The translations under genes were made by a program, and so were the position numbers. The notes under the pieces are model-generated. The model worked only from the letters and a program-made list of their open reading frames with translations. It was not told where the DNA came from and made no database searches. A stretch of DNA of 64,000 nucleotides from Pseudomonas sp. MYb118. Lineage in GTDB: Bacteria; Pseudomonadota; Gammaproteobacteria; Pseudomonadales; Pseudomonadaceae. The stretch spans positions 2,170,001 to 2,234,000 of the forward strand of contig NZ_JBFRXN010000002.1 of NCBI RefSeq assembly GCF_040947875.1, written 5' to 3'. Numbering within the stretch: position 1 is the stretch's first letter; the number at the start of each line of letters is the position of its first letter. This document shows positions 38,501-46,138 of this stretch, piece by piece.

Positions 38501-39514
38501 GGCGCGGCTGTAGCGCGGGTGCAGGGCGGACAGCTTGATGGAAATGCCCGGGCCTTCATAAATCCCACGACCGTGAGACGCCTTGCCGATCGAGTGAATG
38601 GCTTGTTCGTACGAGGCCAGGTACTTCTGCGCATCATGCTCGGTGAGGGCGGCCTCACCCAGCATGTCGTAGGAGTAACGGAAACCCTTGGATTCGAACT
38701 TGCTGGCGTTGGCCAGGGCTTCGGCGATGGTTTCGCCAGTGACGAACTGCTCGCCCATCAGGCGCATGGCCATGTCGACGCCCTTGCGGATCATCGGCTC
38801 GCCGCTCTTGCCGATGATGCGGCTCAGCGACGAAGTCAGGCCGGCTTCGTTGTGCGTGGAGACCAGCTTGCCGGTCAGCAACAGGCCCCAGGTGGCGGCG
38901 TTGACGAACAGCGACGGGCTGTTGCCCAGGTGTGGCTGCCAGTTGCCGGTGCTGATCTTGTCGCGGATCAGCGCGTCACGGGTGCCTTTGTCCGGGATGC
39001 GCAACAGCGCTTCGGCCAGGCACATCAGGGCGACGCCTTCCTGGGACGACAGGGAAAATTCCTGCAACAGGCCCTGAACGATCCCAGCACGGCCGCCGGC
39101 GCTTTTCTGGTTGCGCAGTTTTTCGGCAATCGAGGCCGCCAGCTTGTTGGTGGCGTCGGCCATCGGTGCCGGCAGGCGAGCCTGCTCGATCAGCATCGGT
39201 ACCACTTCCGGCTCGGGGCGGCGGTAGGCGGCGGTGATCGAGGCACGCAGCACCGATTGCGGCAGGATGCTTTCAGCGAATTCGAGGAAGCACTGGTGAG
39301 CGTGGTCGACATTCAGCTCGCCGGCGTCGTCCGTGGTTGCCGCGGCCAGGCCGTTCAGCTCGGTCAGGGTTGCACCACCCTCGAGTTTTTCCAGGTAATT
39401 GAAAATTGCCTGCTTGATCAGCCAGTGCGGAGTGCGATCAATCGAGGTCGCGGCGGCCTTCAGGCGCTCGCGGGTCGGGTCGTCAAGTTTGACGCCAAGG
39501 GTGGTGGTAGCCAT
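35561..39514 (-). CDS. putA: Trifunctional proline utilisation protein PutA
   Basis: The 1317-residue product starts with a ribbon-helix-helix DNA-binding domain (residues 1-45, 'MATTTLGVKLDDPTRERLKAAATSI'). The FAD-dependent proline dehydrogenase barrel follows (~250-570, 'GAYWDSEIKRAQVEGLEGYPVYTRK'). Then comes the P5C/glutamate-semialdehyde dehydrogenase (~650-1130, with 'ETGGQNAMIVDSSAL' and 'SAFDSAGQRCSALRVL' holding the catalytic Cys), and a C-terminal domain follows. It turns proline into glutamate and, without proline, represses the put genes. The start at 39514 follows GAGGATAAAAAC, and a longer upstream frame is ignored. It is divergent from putP. Confidence 0.97.
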   Translation of the reverse strand: MATTTLGVKLDDPTRERLKAAATSIDRTPHWLIKQAIFNYLEKLEGGATLTELNGLAAATTDDAGELNVDHAHQCFLEFAESILPQSVLRASITAAYRRPEPEVVPMLIEQARLPAPMADATNKLAASIAEKLRNQKSAGGRAGIVQGLLQEFSLSSQEGVALMCLAEALLRIPDKGTRDALIRDKISTGNWQPHLGNSPSLFVNAATWGLLLTGKLVSTHNEAGLTSSLSRIIGKSGEPMIRKGVDMAMRLMGEQFVTGETIAEALANASKFESKGFRYSYDMLGEAALTEHDAQKYLASYEQAIHSIGKASHGRGIYEGPGISIKLSALHPRYSRAQYERVMDELYPRLLSLTLLAKQYDIGLNIDAEEADRLELSLDLLERLCFEPQLTGWNGIGFVIQAYQKRCPYVIDYVIDLARRSRHRLMIRLVKGAYWDSEIKRAQVEGLEGYPVYTRKVYTDVSYIACARKLLSVPEVIYPQFATHNAHTLSAIYHIAGQNYYPGQYEFQCLHGMGEPLYEQVVGKVSEGKLNRPCRVYAPVGTHETLLAYLVRRLLENGANTSFVNRIADQSISIQELVADPVASIEKMATAEGGFGLPHPRIPLPRDLYGAERANSAGIDMANEHRLASLSCALLATAHNNWKAAPMLGCASSTEAPAPVLNPSDLRDVVGHVQEATVEDVDNAIQCALNAAPIWQATPPAERAAILERAADLMEAEIQPLMGLLAREAGKTYANAIAEVREAVDFLRYYAVQARNDFSNDAHRPLGPVVCISPWNFPLAIFSGQVAAALAAGNPVLAKPAEQTPLVAAQAVRLLLEAGIPEGVLQLLPGRGETVGAGLVGDERVKGVMFTGSTEVARLLQRNIAGRLDNQGRPIPLIAETGGQNAMIVDSSALTEQVVIDVVSSAFDSAGQRCSALRVLCLQEDSADRVIEMLKGAMAESRLGNPERLSVDIGPVIDAEAKAGIEKHIQAMRDKGRNVYQVAIADAEEVKRGTFVMPTLIELESFDELQREIFGPVLHVVRYKRKDIDQLIGQINASGYGLTLGVHTRIDETIAKVIDTVNAGNVYVNRNIVGAVVGVQPFGGEGLSGTGPKAGGPLYLYRLLSTRPADAIEQSFARGDAIAAPDVRLRDAMSQPLTALKAWADSQQLTDLSALCTQFAGQSQSGITRVLAGPTGERNSYAILPREHVLCLADIEGDLLTQLAAVLAVGGSAVWPETDVSKALFASLPKDIQARIKRVADWHKDEVVFDAVLHHGHSDQLRAVCQQVAKRAGAIVGVQGLSQGESNIALERLVIERALSVNTAAAGGNASLMTIG

Positions 39515-39586
39515 GTTTTTATCCTCATGTTTGCCACGACGGCGTGGCATCAGCTGGCCGCAAGATTAGCCGTGCGCCGAAACAGG

Positions 39587-39826
39587 TGCAACCGGGTGCA
39601 ACCCTTTTTTTGCTGGAAGGCGGCGCAACTCGTCAGGAAATGGATTTTGGGACGAAAGTCCCGCTCCTGCTTGGTGCTTTTACTTCTAGCAAAGTGTTGT
39701 CACTGAGCCAAAAAGGAGCAAAAACCGCTGTTTACGAAGGTAATCCGACTAGGTGCAACTAATTCTCAAGAAATGGGTTGCACCTTATTTGCTTTGTTGC
39801 ATAGGATTCGGGCCCCAAGGTGCAAC
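39587..39826. promoter_or_regulatory. put control region with six GTTGCA/TGCAAC sites
   Basis: The putA-putP gap (39515-39975) carries TGCAAC at 39587, 39597, 39754 and 39821 and GTTGCA at 39777 and 39796. Most are embedded in GGTGCAAC or GGTTGCACC. GTTGCA is the known operator core of the E. coli PutA ribbon-helix-helix domain. The first two sites are 10 bases apart, one helical turn. The region is AT-rich and contains no gene. Confidence 0.75.
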
Positions 39827-39975
39827 CTGTTGAAGGGCAGGTGTACCGGCTGATGGCTTTCCTGGGGAAACATCAGTCATAAATGCACGGCATCCCGAAT
39901 CGTCTGTCAAACGTCATCGTTTGCGCGCGGTTCACTCGCCGCTGCTACATAAAAACAAAGCCAGGGCGTCACTTA

Positions 39976-41454
39976 ATGAGCAATCCAACCCTGATCACGT
40001 TCGTGATCTACATCGCAGCAATGGTACTGATCGGCTTCATGGCCTATCGCTCCACCAACAACCTTTCCGATTACATTCTGGGCGGCCGCAGCCTCGGTAG
40101 CGTCGTCACGGCCCTGTCTGCCGGTGCCTCCGACATGAGCGGCTGGTTGCTGATGGGCCTGCCGGGCGCCATCTACATGTCCGGCCTGTCCGAAAGCTGG
40201 ATCGCCATCGGCCTGATCGTCGGCGCTTACCTCAACTGGCTGTTCGTGGCCGGCCGTCTGCGCGTGCAGACCGAGCACAACGGCGATGCGCTGACCCTGC
40301 CGGACTACTTCTCCAGCCGTTTCGAAGACAAGAGCGGCCTGCTGCGGATCATCTCTGCCATCGTGATCCTGGTGTTCTTCACCATCTACTGCGCCTCCGG
40401 CATCGTGGCCGGTGCCCGTCTGTTCGAAAGCACCTTCGGCATGTCCTACGAGACGGCGCTGTGGGCCGGCGCTGCGGCGACCATTGCCTACACCTTCGTC
40501 GGTGGTTTCCTGGCGGTCAGCTGGACGGACACCGTACAGGCCACGCTGATGATCTTCGCGCTGCTGCTGACGCCGATCATCGTGCTGCTGGCCACCGGTG
40601 GCGTCGACACCACCTTCCTGGCCATCGAAGCGCAAAACCCAAGCAACTTCGACATGCTGCGCAACACCACCTTCATCGGCATCATCTCGCTGATGGGCTG
40701 GGGCCTGGGCTACTTCGGCCAGCCGCACATCCTCGCGCGTTTCATGGCGGCGGATTCGGTCAAGTCGATCGCCAACGCCCGCCGCATCTCCATGACCTGG
40801 ATGATCCTGTGCCTGGGTGGCACCGTAGCCGTGGGCTTCTTCGGTATCGCCTACTTCTCGGCCAACCCTGATGTGGCTGGTCCCGTGACCGAGAACCACG
40901 AGCGCGTGTTCATCGAGCTGGCCAAGATCCTGTTCAACCCATGGCTTGCCGGTGTGCTGCTGTCGGCCATCCTGGCTGCCGTGATGAGCACCCTGAGCTG
41001 CCAGTTGCTGGTGTGCTCGAGCGCCCTGACCGAAGACTTCTACAAGACTTTCCTGCGTAAATCGGCTTCCCAGCTGGAACTGGTCTGGGTCGGTCGTGCC
41101 ATGGTGCTGCTGGTTGCACTGGTGGCCATCGCCATGGCCGCCAACCCGGAAAACCGCGTACTGGGCCTGGTGAGCTACGCCTGGGCCGGCTTCGGTGCCG
41201 CCTTCGGTCCGGTGGTGCTGATTTCGGTAATCTGGAAAGACATGACCCGCAACGGCGCACTGGCCGGCATCCTGGTCGGTGCGATCACCGTGATCGTGTG
41301 GAAGCACTTCGAGCTGCTGGGCCTGTACGAAATCATCCCGGGCTTCATCTTCGCCAGCCTGGCGATCTACATCGTCAGCAAGCTGGGCGCGCCGACTCAC
41401 GGCATGCTCCAGCGTTTCGCAGCTGCCGAGGCTGATTACCGCCTGAACAAGTGA
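39976..41454 (+). CDS. putP: Sodium/proline symporter PutP
   Basis: The 492-residue product is an SSS-family transporter with about 13 helices. It has 'NNLSDYILGGRSLGSVVTALSAGASDMSGWLLMGLPGAIY' (the Na+-site segment of TM2) and 'GWGLGYFGQPHILARFMAADSVKSI' (family signature). Later 'LSAILAAVMSTLSCQLLVCSSALTEDFYK' is also a family block. It brings proline in with sodium for PutA. The start at 39976 is chosen because the protein matches the PutP N-terminus there and the 31 upstream residues look unlike it. Confidence 0.97.
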   Translation: MSNPTLITFVIYIAAMVLIGFMAYRSTNNLSDYILGGRSLGSVVTALSAGASDMSGWLLMGLPGAIYMSGLSESWIAIGLIVGAYLNWLFVAGRLRVQTEHNGDALTLPDYFSSRFEDKSGLLRIISAIVILVFFTIYCASGIVAGARLFESTFGMSYETALWAGAAATIAYTFVGGFLAVSWTDTVQATLMIFALLLTPIIVLLATGGVDTTFLAIEAQNPSNFDMLRNTTFIGIISLMGWGLGYFGQPHILARFMAADSVKSIANARRISMTWMILCLGGTVAVGFFGIAYFSANPDVAGPVTENHERVFIELAKILFNPWLAGVLLSAILAAVMSTLSCQLLVCSSALTEDFYKTFLRKSASQLELVWVGRAMVLLVALVAIAMAANPENRVLGLVSYAWAGFGAAFGPVVLISVIWKDMTRNGALAGILVGAITVIVWKHFELLGLYEIIPGFIFASLAIYIVSKLGAPTHGMLQRFAAAEADYRLNK

Positions 41455-41493
41455 CAGGGGGAGCGGCGGCTCCGACCTTTCGCTGAACAACAA

Positions 41494-41531
41494 ACGGCCC
41501 GCTTCCTGATTGGAGGCGGGCCGTTTTTTTT
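41494..41531 (+). terminator. Rho-independent terminator of putP
   Basis: The stem ACGGCCCGC / GCGGGCCGT with a 13-base loop is followed by eight T. It lies 40 bases after the putP stop. Confidence 0.93.
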
Positions 41532-41689
41532 GTGAAGGCATTTTTTAGGGTTGTCTGTAGTTTGTCCTGTCGAGTCTTGAAGGAAAAATCTCTAAAAAAT
41601 ACGGACCGATCTGTTTTTCCTGTCTCAGCACGAATCGCCGTACCTGCTCATGCAGAATCGGTCGCTTTCATTTTGCAGAGACACATCGG

Positions 41690-43606
41690 ATGTTCGCTCT
41701 CGCTGATCAATCGCGTTTCACGCTGACCGTGGATGGCAGCCGGCATGATCTCAAGGTGCTCGAGTTCACCGGCAAGGACGCTATCAGCCAGCCTTTCCGT
41801 TTCGACCTGGAGCTGGTCAGCGCAAGGCCGGACATTGAACTGGAAAGCCTGCTGCACCGTCAGGCGTTTCTACAGTTCGATGCACAAGGCAGCGGTGTGC
41901 ATGGTCAGATTTTTCGCGTGGGCCAGGGGGATAGCACGGGGCGCCTGACGCGCTATCAGATCAGCCTGGTCCCGCGCCTGGCTTACCTCGACCAGCGGAC
42001 CAATCAGCGGATCTTCCAGCATAAAAGCGTGCCGGCGATCATCACGCAGATCCTCGAGGATCACGGCATCCTGAGCGATGCCTTCGCGTTCCAGCTCGGC
42101 AGTGATTACGCCGTTCGCGAGTATTGCGTGCAATACGCGGAAAGTGACCTCGCGTTCATTCAGCGACTGTGCGCAGAAGTCGGCATTCACTACCATTTTC
42201 AGCACAGCCCCGGCGGACATCTGCTGGTGTTTGCCGACGGCCAGACGTTCTTCCCGCGTTTGCCTTCGCCGACGCCCTACCACCCCGGTAGCGGGATGGT
42301 TGCGCAAAGGCCGGCGATCAAGCGTTTCAGCGTGCGCCTGGAAACCCGTACGACGGCGGTCACCTTGCGCGATTACGACTTCCACAAGCCACGCCTGCAA
42401 CTTGAAAGCCGCATCGACAACCAGCAGGTGCCGGTGCTGGAAAGCTATGGTTTTCCAGGGCGGTTCACTGATCGCGAACAGGGCAATGACCTGGCACGAC
42501 GAACCCTGGAGCGGCACAACGTGGATTACCGCCAGGCCCAAGGGATCAGTGATGAGGCCTGCCTGGTCAGCGGGCATTTCCTGCAACTGACCGAGCATCC
42601 GCGCCAGGCCTGGAACGATCTGTGGCTGGTCACGAGCATCGAGCACCACGGGCGTCAGGTGCAAGTGCTGGAAGAGTTGGCCGGCGGTGTCGAGGCGGAC
42701 GACTTCCAGGGCTACCGCAATACTTTTCTGGCGACGCCGTGGGATGTGTTCTTTCGCGCGCCAGCGCTGGCCAAGCCGCTGGTCGCTGGTTATCAATCGG
42801 CGGTCGTCACCGGTCCATCCGGCAGCGACATCCATTGCGACGAGTATGGGCGGGTCAAGGTCCAGCTCGCCTGGGATCGAGAAGGGCAGCGCGACGGGCA
42901 TACCAGTTGCTGGTTGCGCGTTGCGACGGGGTGGGCCCATGACGGCTATGGCATCGTCCTGACGCCCAGGGTTGGCATGGAAGTGCTGGTGGGGTTCGTC
43001 GATGGCGATGTCGACAAGCCGGTGGTCATGGGCTGTGTGGCCAATGGTTCCAATCGGCCACCCCTGGGGCTGCCCGCTGACAGCACTCGCAGCATTTTCC
43101 GCAGCCAAAGCAGTCCGGGTGGTCGTGGCAGCAACGAAATCCGCATCGAGGACCGTGCCGGTGCCGAGGAAATCTACCTGCGCGCCCAGCGAAACTGGAC
43201 TCAGCATGTGCTGAACGATCTGCACGTCCAGGCCGACGGTCAGCGCCGCACGGTTATCGGGGCAAACGATGAGCTGCAGGTTCACGGCGACCGGCACATC
43301 CGGGTCGCCAGTCAGACGGTCAAGGCCAGCGGGCAATTCCATGTCGGTGCCGCGCAGCAAGTGGTGATTGATGGTGGGGCAAGCGCGACGATTCAGGCGG
43401 GTGGGCACTGGATCAACATCGGCCCGGCCGGGATCTTCAGCAGCGTACCGATTCAGGTGGGTGGGGCGCCGATGCCGGCAATCGGCGCTTCGCCCGTGCA
43501 GCGCGTACTGGCGCCGCTGAGTGCCGCGCAGGTACTGAGCCTGAAAAGCGCCGCACCCTTCTGTGAGGAATGTGAACGCTGCAAGGGAGGTGCCTGTGCA
43601 GCCTGA
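41690..43606 (+). CDS. vgrG: Type VI secretion tip protein VgrG
   Basis: The 638-residue product has the gp27-like N-terminal part ('FTLTVDGSRHDLKVLEFTGKDAISQPFRFDLELVS', residues ~8-42; 'YCVQYAESDLAFIQRLCAEVGIHYHFQH'). The gp5-like OB domain ('DEYGRVKVQLAWDREGQ...SCWLRVATGWAHDGYGI') comes next, then a needle with repeated strands ('GDRHIRVASQTVKASGQFHVGAAQQ'). The last 20 residues are cysteine-rich ('CEECERCKGGAC'). There is no enzymatic C-terminal extension. No other T6SS structural genes are present, so it is an orphan vgrG island that depends on an apparatus encoded elsewhere. Confidence 0.95.
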   Translation: MFALADQSRFTLTVDGSRHDLKVLEFTGKDAISQPFRFDLELVSARPDIELESLLHRQAFLQFDAQGSGVHGQIFRVGQGDSTGRLTRYQISLVPRLAYLDQRTNQRIFQHKSVPAIITQILEDHGILSDAFAFQLGSDYAVREYCVQYAESDLAFIQRLCAEVGIHYHFQHSPGGHLLVFADGQTFFPRLPSPTPYHPGSGMVAQRPAIKRFSVRLETRTTAVTLRDYDFHKPRLQLESRIDNQQVPVLESYGFPGRFTDREQGNDLARRTLERHNVDYRQAQGISDEACLVSGHFLQLTEHPRQAWNDLWLVTSIEHHGRQVQVLEELAGGVEADDFQGYRNTFLATPWDVFFRAPALAKPLVAGYQSAVVTGPSGSDIHCDEYGRVKVQLAWDREGQRDGHTSCWLRVATGWAHDGYGIVLTPRVGMEVLVGFVDGDVDKPVVMGCVANGSNRPPLGLPADSTRSIFRSQSSPGGRGSNEIRIEDRAGAEEIYLRAQRNWTQHVLNDLHVQADGQRRTVIGANDELQVHGDRHIRVASQTVKASGQFHVGAAQQVVIDGGASATIQAGGHWINIGPAGIFSSVPIQVGGAPMPAIGASPVQRVLAPLSAAQVLSLKSAAPFCEECERCKGGACAA

Positions 43607-44330
43607 GCGCCTGTCTCCCCATGATTGGCTGACCCGGCAGCCGCTGAAATCGGACGAGCGGTTGTTCGTGATTCTCGCCAACGCCAGCGACGCCGAACCG
43701 TTGCAAGCCTGGCGCAGCTCCAGCCCGGAGCACCCGGCAGCACCGATCTGGGCCGACACCGTTTACGCCGAATGGGAAGCGGTGATGCCTTACGTCGCCA
43801 TCGTTGCTGTCGGCAGCGAGTTTTTGCAGTGGGTCGCGACGACCGAGGCCTGCGACTGGGGATGGCTGGTGGTTTCAGCCGCGCCGCCGGACCTGCTGGT
43901 CGAACACCTGCGCGGCCTGACGCAGGTGCGATTGCCCGATGGTAGTGCGGTATTTTTCCGCTTCTGGGACGGGCGTTTTCTGCAGCCGATCCTTCAGTGT
44001 CCGCAGGTCGATGCCACGCGGTTGCTGCCATTTGCACGGCGTTGCCTGATCAACGGTCAATCGTTCGAGATCCATGCGCCCGTGCTGGGGGCGTCGCGGG
44101 ATTTCCCATGGTGGCAAGTGCCCGAAGCGCTGCTGGATCAACTTGCCGGGCATTCGACGGTGACGCAGGTGAGCAACCTGCTCAATTGGCTGAGCGAGCA
44201 CCACCCCGATCTGTTCGAAGCCTTCTCCGACAGCGTTCTGCAGCGCAAGGTGTCTGTTTTCCTTGAGGCCCCGGAGCCGTCGCCTATGGCCTTGGTGCAA
44301 TACCTCAAGACCGAACTCACCCCTCTGTAG
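43596..44330 (+). CDS. DUF4123 adaptor/chaperone for a T6SS effector
   Basis: This 244-residue protein is of the DUF4123 (Tap-1/TEC) type, with 'LFVILANASDAEPLQAW', 'VGSEFLQWVATTEACDWGWLVVS' and 'RFWDGRFLQPIL'. Such adaptors load an effector onto VgrG. The GTG at 43596 is the start because GGGAGG lies 5 bases upstream, inside the end of vgrG (11-base overlap). The TAG stop is the TAG of a REP unit (ACC CCT CTG TAG). No effector gene follows; the next gene is rlmJ. The cargo may have been lost or is encoded elsewhere. Confidence 0.88.
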   Translation: MQPERLSPHDWLTRQPLKSDERLFVILANASDAEPLQAWRSSSPEHPAAPIWADTVYAEWEAVMPYVAIVAVGSEFLQWVATTEACDWGWLVVSAAPPDLLVEHLRGLTQVRLPDGSAVFFRFWDGRFLQPILQCPQVDATRLLPFARRCLINGQSFEIHAPVLGASRDFPWWQVPEALLDQLAGHSTVTQVSNLLNWLSEHHPDLFEAFSDSVLQRKVSVFLEAPEPSPMALVQYLKTELTPL

Positions 44331-44415
44331 GAGCGAGCTTGCTCGCGATGGTGGCTCCGGCACCGCAGTGCTTCAGGCAGCCATCGTTATCGTTAACGAT
44401 CATCGCGAGCAAGCA
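44325..44415. repeat. REP pair with truncated right arm
   Basis: The left unit begins at 44325 inside the last codons of the DUF4123 gene. The right arm ends abruptly at CGCGAGCAAGC, lacking the TCGCTCCTACAG half, and is followed by a run of G. Confidence 0.87.
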
Positions 44416-44473
44416 GGGGGGCGGACGTACACCGGCACACAAGGTAAACTGGCGGGCCTGCGCAGGAGCAATC

Positions 44474-45310
44474 ATGAATTATCGTCACGCCTTCCATGCC
44501 GGCAATCACGCCGATGTGTTCAAACACCTGACCTTGACCCGCCTCATCGCCCTGATGTCGCGCAAGGAGCAGCCGTTCGCCTATCTCGACACCCACGCCG
44601 GCATTGGTCTGTATGACCTGCAAGGCGATCAGGCGAACCGTACCGGCGAGTACCTGGAAGGCATCGCGCGCTTGTGGGATCAGCCGGACCTGCCGGCGCT
44701 GACCGCCGACTACATGAAAGTGCTGCACGACATGAACCCGGATGGCCAGTTGCGCTATTACCCTGGCTCGCCGGAGCTAGCGCGCCGGCTGACGCGCCAG
44801 CAGGACCGGGTGATGCTCAACGAGAAACACCCCGAAGACGGCGTGCTGCTCAAGGACAACATGGCCGGCGATCGTCGTGTGAAAGTGCACCTGGGCGAAG
44901 GCTGGCACGTGGCTCGGGCCATGTTGCCGGTGCAGGAAAAGCGCGCGGTGATGTTGATCGACCCGCCGTTCGAGCAGCTCGATGAGATGCAACGTTGTGC
45001 CGCCTCGCTGAAAGAAGCGGTGGGGCGCATGCGCCAGACGGTGGCGGCGATCTGGTACCCGGTGAAGGACCAACGCATGTTGCGTCGTTTTTATCAGGAC
45101 CTGGCCGGCACGGGCGCGCCCAAGCTGCTGCGCGTGGAGTTGCTGGTGCATCCGCTGGAAACGCCCAACAGCCTGAATGGCTCCGGGCTGGCGATTGCCA
45201 ATCCGCCGTGGGGCCTGGAAGAGGAACTGCGCGAGCTGCTGCCGTGGCTGGCCGAGAAACTGGGACAGACCCAGGGCGGCTGGAAGATGGACTGGTTGAT
45301 CGCTGAGTAG
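44474..45310 (+). CDS. rlmJ: 23S rRNA (adenine2030-N6)-methyltransferase RlmJ
   Basis: The 278-residue product opens 'MNYRHAFHAGNHADVFKHLTL', the family N-terminus. It has SAM-binding 'AYLDTHAGIGLYDL' and the N6-adenine methylation motif 'LIDPPFEQLDEM' (DPPF). It modifies A2030 of 23S rRNA. GGAG lies 7 bases before the ATG. REP pairs border it on both sides. Length matches the family (~280). Confidence 0.95.
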   Translation: MNYRHAFHAGNHADVFKHLTLTRLIALMSRKEQPFAYLDTHAGIGLYDLQGDQANRTGEYLEGIARLWDQPDLPALTADYMKVLHDMNPDGQLRYYPGSPELARRLTRQQDRVMLNEKHPEDGVLLKDNMAGDRRVKVHLGEGWHVARAMLPVQEKRAVMLIDPPFEQLDEMQRCAASLKEAVGRMRQTVAAIWYPVKDQRMLRRFYQDLAGTGAPKLLRVELLVHPLETPNSLNGSGLAIANPPWGLEEELRELLPWLAEKLGQTQGGWKMDWLIAE

Positions 45311-45317
45311 CAATTAC

Positions 45318-45410
45318 CTGTAGGAGCGAGCTTGCTCGCGATGGCGGTGTATCAGTTTACGTTGATTCCGACTGACAGATCGCTATCGCGAGCAAGCTCG
45401 CTCCTACAGG
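45318..45410. repeat. REP pair between rlmJ and msrA
   Basis: A near-perfect inverted REP pair lies between two convergent genes, 8 bases after the rlmJ stop and 10 before the msrA stop. Its stem-loops may serve as a two-way terminator. Confidence 0.92.
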
Positions 45411-45420
45411 ACGGTAAGAA

Positions 45421-46068
45421 TCAGATCGGGCAAGTCACGCCAGTGCCGCCAATCCCGCAGTAGCCTTCAGGGTTCTTGGCCAGGTACTGCTGGTGATACG
45501 CCTCGGCGAAGTACACCGTTGGCGCCTGGTCGATTTCGGTGGTGATGGTGCCCTGGCCGGCTTTTGACAGCTCCGCCTGGAATACCGCCTTGCTGCGTTC
45601 GGCGGCGGCCAGTTGCTCGGGGCTGGTGGCGTAGATTACCGAACGGTATTGAGTGCCGATGTCGTTACCCTGACGCATGCCCTGGGTCGGGTTGTGCAGT
45701 TCCCAGAACATTTTCAGCAGCTCGTCGTAGCTGACTTTTTCCGGCTCGTAGACCACCAGTACGACTTCGCTGTGACCGGTCAGGCCCGAGCACACTTCCT
45801 CGTACGTCGGGTTCGGCGTGAAGCCGCCTGCGTAACCCACGGCGGTGCTGACCACGCCTTCGCGCTGCCAGAAACGGCGTTCCGCGCCCCAGAAGCAGCC
45901 CAGGCCGAAGATCGCAAAATCCACGTTGGCGGCAAATGGGCCGAGCAACGGCGTGCCGTTGACGAAATGGGTTTCCGGCAGGGTCATTGGGGTTTCGCGG
46001 CCGGGCAAAGCTTGTTCTTGGGTAGGTAGCACGTTTTTGTTCACCAGAATTTCCGAGCGCAAGACCAT
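45421..46068 (-). CDS. msrA: Peptide methionine-S-sulfoxide reductase MsrA
   Basis: The 215-residue product has the catalytic '[12 protein letters not shown]' with C58, 'TAVGYAGG' and '[32 protein letters not shown]'. 'GTQYRSVIY' follows. The C-terminal '[11 protein letters not shown]' carries the resolving cysteines. It repairs oxidised methionine (S form). It lies downstream of a dipA-type gene in the same direction, as in P. aeruginosa from memory. Confidence 0.96.
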   Translation of the reverse strand: MVLRSEILVNKNVLPTQEQALPGRETPMTLPETHFVNGTPLLGPFAANVDFAIFGLGCFWGAERRFWQREGVVSTAVGYAGGFTPNPTYEEVCSGLTGHSEVVLVVYEPEKVSYDELLKMFWELHNPTQGMRQGNDIGTQYRSVIYATSPEQLAAAERSKAVFQAELSKAGQGTITTEIDQAPTVYFAEAYHQQYLAKNPEGYCGIGGTGVTCPI

Positions 46069-46138
46069 AAGCAGTCCCCTCAGTCAGATTGAGATGTGAT
46101 TGATCAGACCGCCAGTGTGCCCGAGTGTTACGCCGCTG

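Noticed and set aside
35906..39706. A 1266-codon frame antisense to putA
   Set aside because: Long antisense frames are common in high-GC Pseudomonas DNA. The sense strand is an unambiguous PutA.
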